Shown piece after piece: positions 53,393 through 54,408 of a DNA stretch of 54,408 nt. Location: contig JAKMEK010000058.1 in the NCBI GenBank assembly GCA_022425945.1, forward strand, positions 1-54,408, read 5' to 3'. The notes under the pieces are model-generated. The model was not told where the DNA came from and made no database searches. It saw only the letters and a program-made list of their open reading frames with translations. Position 1 is the first letter of the stretch, and every line of letters begins with the position of its first letter. Source of the DNA: Flavobacteriaceae bacterium. GTDB lineage: Bacteria > Bacteroidota > Bacteroidia > Flavobacteriales > Flavobacteriaceae. The position numbers and the translations under genes were made by a program.

Positions 53393-54373
53393 TTATGCAG
53401 GTTGTTTCGCTTTCTCGATCAATAGGTTTTTGGTAGCTAATATTCCATCGATTTCATTCATTTTTTCTCCTTCATATTCTACACCAATAAAACCAGTATA
53501 TCCGCTTTTCTTTACTAGACTGAGCATGCGTGAATAATCGGTATTGATCTCATTGCCTTCCGCGTCAAAGTCATGCGATTTTGCACTTACGGCAAATGCT
53601 TTTGGAAGTAATTCTTCGACTCCTTTGTAACGATCGTACTCTCTTATGCATTTGGTGTCCCACCGTTCACCTCCTTCTCGTTCCAAACAAAAGTTTCCAA
53701 AGTCGGGTAAAGTGCCGCAGTTAGCAAGGTTTACCTGCTCGAGCATTTCCATGACCAATGCACTATTAGAGGAAAGATAACCGTGGTTTTCAACGAGAAT
53801 ATTCACATTAAAAGCGGCACCATATTCTCCTAGCTTACGCATGCTGTCTGCAGAGTAGTCTTTCCATTTTTCTTCATTATTTTCTCCAAATAAATTGATT
53901 CGGATGGAATGACAGTCCATTGCAGCGGCGGTTTCTATCCATGCTTTATGATTGTTTATAGCTGTTGTTCTCTCTAGCTTATTACTTACAGCAAGGTCTC
54001 CCTCTTCATCAATCATGATCAAAACATTTTCTATGTCGTGTTCTTTTGCTTTAGCATTGGAAGTTGCAATAAAATTTTTCAATGCTGCAGGCTTGTTTTT
54101 GCTCTTCATCACATCGGTGTAGAGCTGACTAACATATTCTACTCCTTCAAACCCAAGATCACTTGCTTTTGCAGCAAAGTCATAGGGGTTTAGTTTTCCG
54201 CCTTCGATCGCTTTGTGTAATGACCACTGTGCAAGTGATAATCTAAAGAAGGGGATATCTGTGGAGGAATAAGATAGGTAGGACATTTTATTATTGAATG
54301 TGGCAAAGGAGCCAAATGCTGTTGCACCCAACCCTAAAGTTAAACTATTTTGAATGAATTTTCTTCGTTTCAT
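53393..54373 (-). CDS. Exported sugar isomerase/epimerase-like TIM-barrel protein
   Basis: This 326-residue protein starts MKRRKFIQNSLTLGLGATAFG, a Tat-like signal (RRKFIQ). A xylose-isomerase-like barrel follows, with the ligand pattern ILVENHG, LPDFGNF, AKSHDF and FIGVEYEG. It should act in the periplasm, in contrast to its paralogue at 49945. It is the first visible gene of the sugar cluster; the 35 bases upstream in the window show no promoter, so the operon may begin earlier. Confidence 0.88.
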   Translation of the reverse strand: MKRRKFIQNSLTLGLGATAFGSFATFNNKMSYLSYSSTDIPFFRLSLAQWSLHKAIEGGKLNPYDFAAKASDLGFEGVEYVSQLYTDVMKSKNKPAALKNFIATSNAKAKEHDIENVLIMIDEEGDLAVSNKLERTTAINNHKAWIETAAAMDCHSIRINLFGENNEEKWKDYSADSMRKLGEYGAAFNVNILVENHGYLSSNSALVMEMLEQVNLANCGTLPDFGNFCLEREGGERWDTKCIREYDRYKGVEELLPKAFAVSAKSHDFDAEGNEINTDYSRMLSLVKKSGYTGFIGVEYEGEKMNEIDGILATKNLLIEKAKQPA

Positions 54374-54408
54374 AGGATACTAAGTTTTGATAATACCAAT
54401 GTAATGAT

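Noticed and set aside
1-54408. tRNA, rRNA, prophage or insertion sequence
   Set aside because: Intergenic gaps are short and none shows a tRNA-like fold or CCA end; no transposase, integrase or phage protein is encoded.

Overview
The window is a dense chromosomal segment from a member of the Bacteroidota, most likely a marine or aquatic flavobacterium. Supporting signs are the sigma-ABfr type promoter boxes (TTTG, about 19 bp, TAnnTTTG) in front of many genes, the near absence of Shine-Dalgarno sequences, a suf operon that carries DUF59 and DUF2480 genes, DUF3127 and many small lipoproteins, a TonB receptor under a TPP riboswitch, and carotenoid genes. No rRNA, tRNA, CRISPR array, transposase or phage gene was seen. 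The species cannot be named from the sequence alone.

Layout. 1-5 kb: the 3' part of a nucleotide-sugar 4,6-dehydratase gene, a lipoprotein, rplU-rpmA with promoter and terminator, and a serine hydrolase. 5-11 kb: ahcY, then a rightward cluster of a phosphopantetheinyl transferase, a thiamine-binding protein, a PnuC-type transporter and a NadR-like kinase, followed by a TPP riboswitch and its TonB receptor. 11-14.4 kb: a Rieske-like lipoprotein, greA-HIT, a sensor kinase boxed in by intergenic repeats, and DUF3127. 14.5-17.3 kb: rplM-rpsI-rpsB-tsf. 17.3-25.3 kb: polA, a long repeat array, dxs-tadA, a cold-shock gene, a small membrane protein and aspS. 25.3-31.9 kb: a tripartite RND efflux operon led by its TetR regulator. 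32-36 kb: a polyprenyl diphosphate synthase, lycopene cyclase, a ZIP transporter and thiL. 36-38.8 kb: two beta-propeller-like lipoproteins. 38.8-45.2 kb: the complete sufA-B-C-D-S-E-T operon plus DUF2480. 45.3-49.2 kb: a frameshifted lipoprotein gene, a glycosyltransferase, and nadD-gmk-yicC. 49.2-54.4 kb: five genes that look like a 3-keto-sugar or modified-sugar catabolic set (DUF1080, two sugar isomerase-like barrels, a Gfo/Idh/MocA oxidoreductase and an NHS-type transporter).

How they work together. Thiamine is a recurring theme: uptake across both membranes (7.1-10.9 kb), ThiL (35-36 kb), and the TPP-dependent enzyme Dxs. Dxs, the polyprenyl synthase and the lycopene cyclase form part of a carotenoid route whose remaining genes lie elsewhere. 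Fe-S assembly is complete as an operon and is preceded by a long perfect inverted repeat that is probably its operator.

The most unusual features are a family of AATT-bounded, hairpin-forming intergenic repeats at four loci between 12.3 and 20.7 kb (including three 51-bp units, two identical and one differing by a single base), one of which supplies the stop codon of the sensor kinase; -7 boxes that touch or nearly touch start codons in dxs, crtY and thiL; and convergent gene pairs that share palindromic stop codons.
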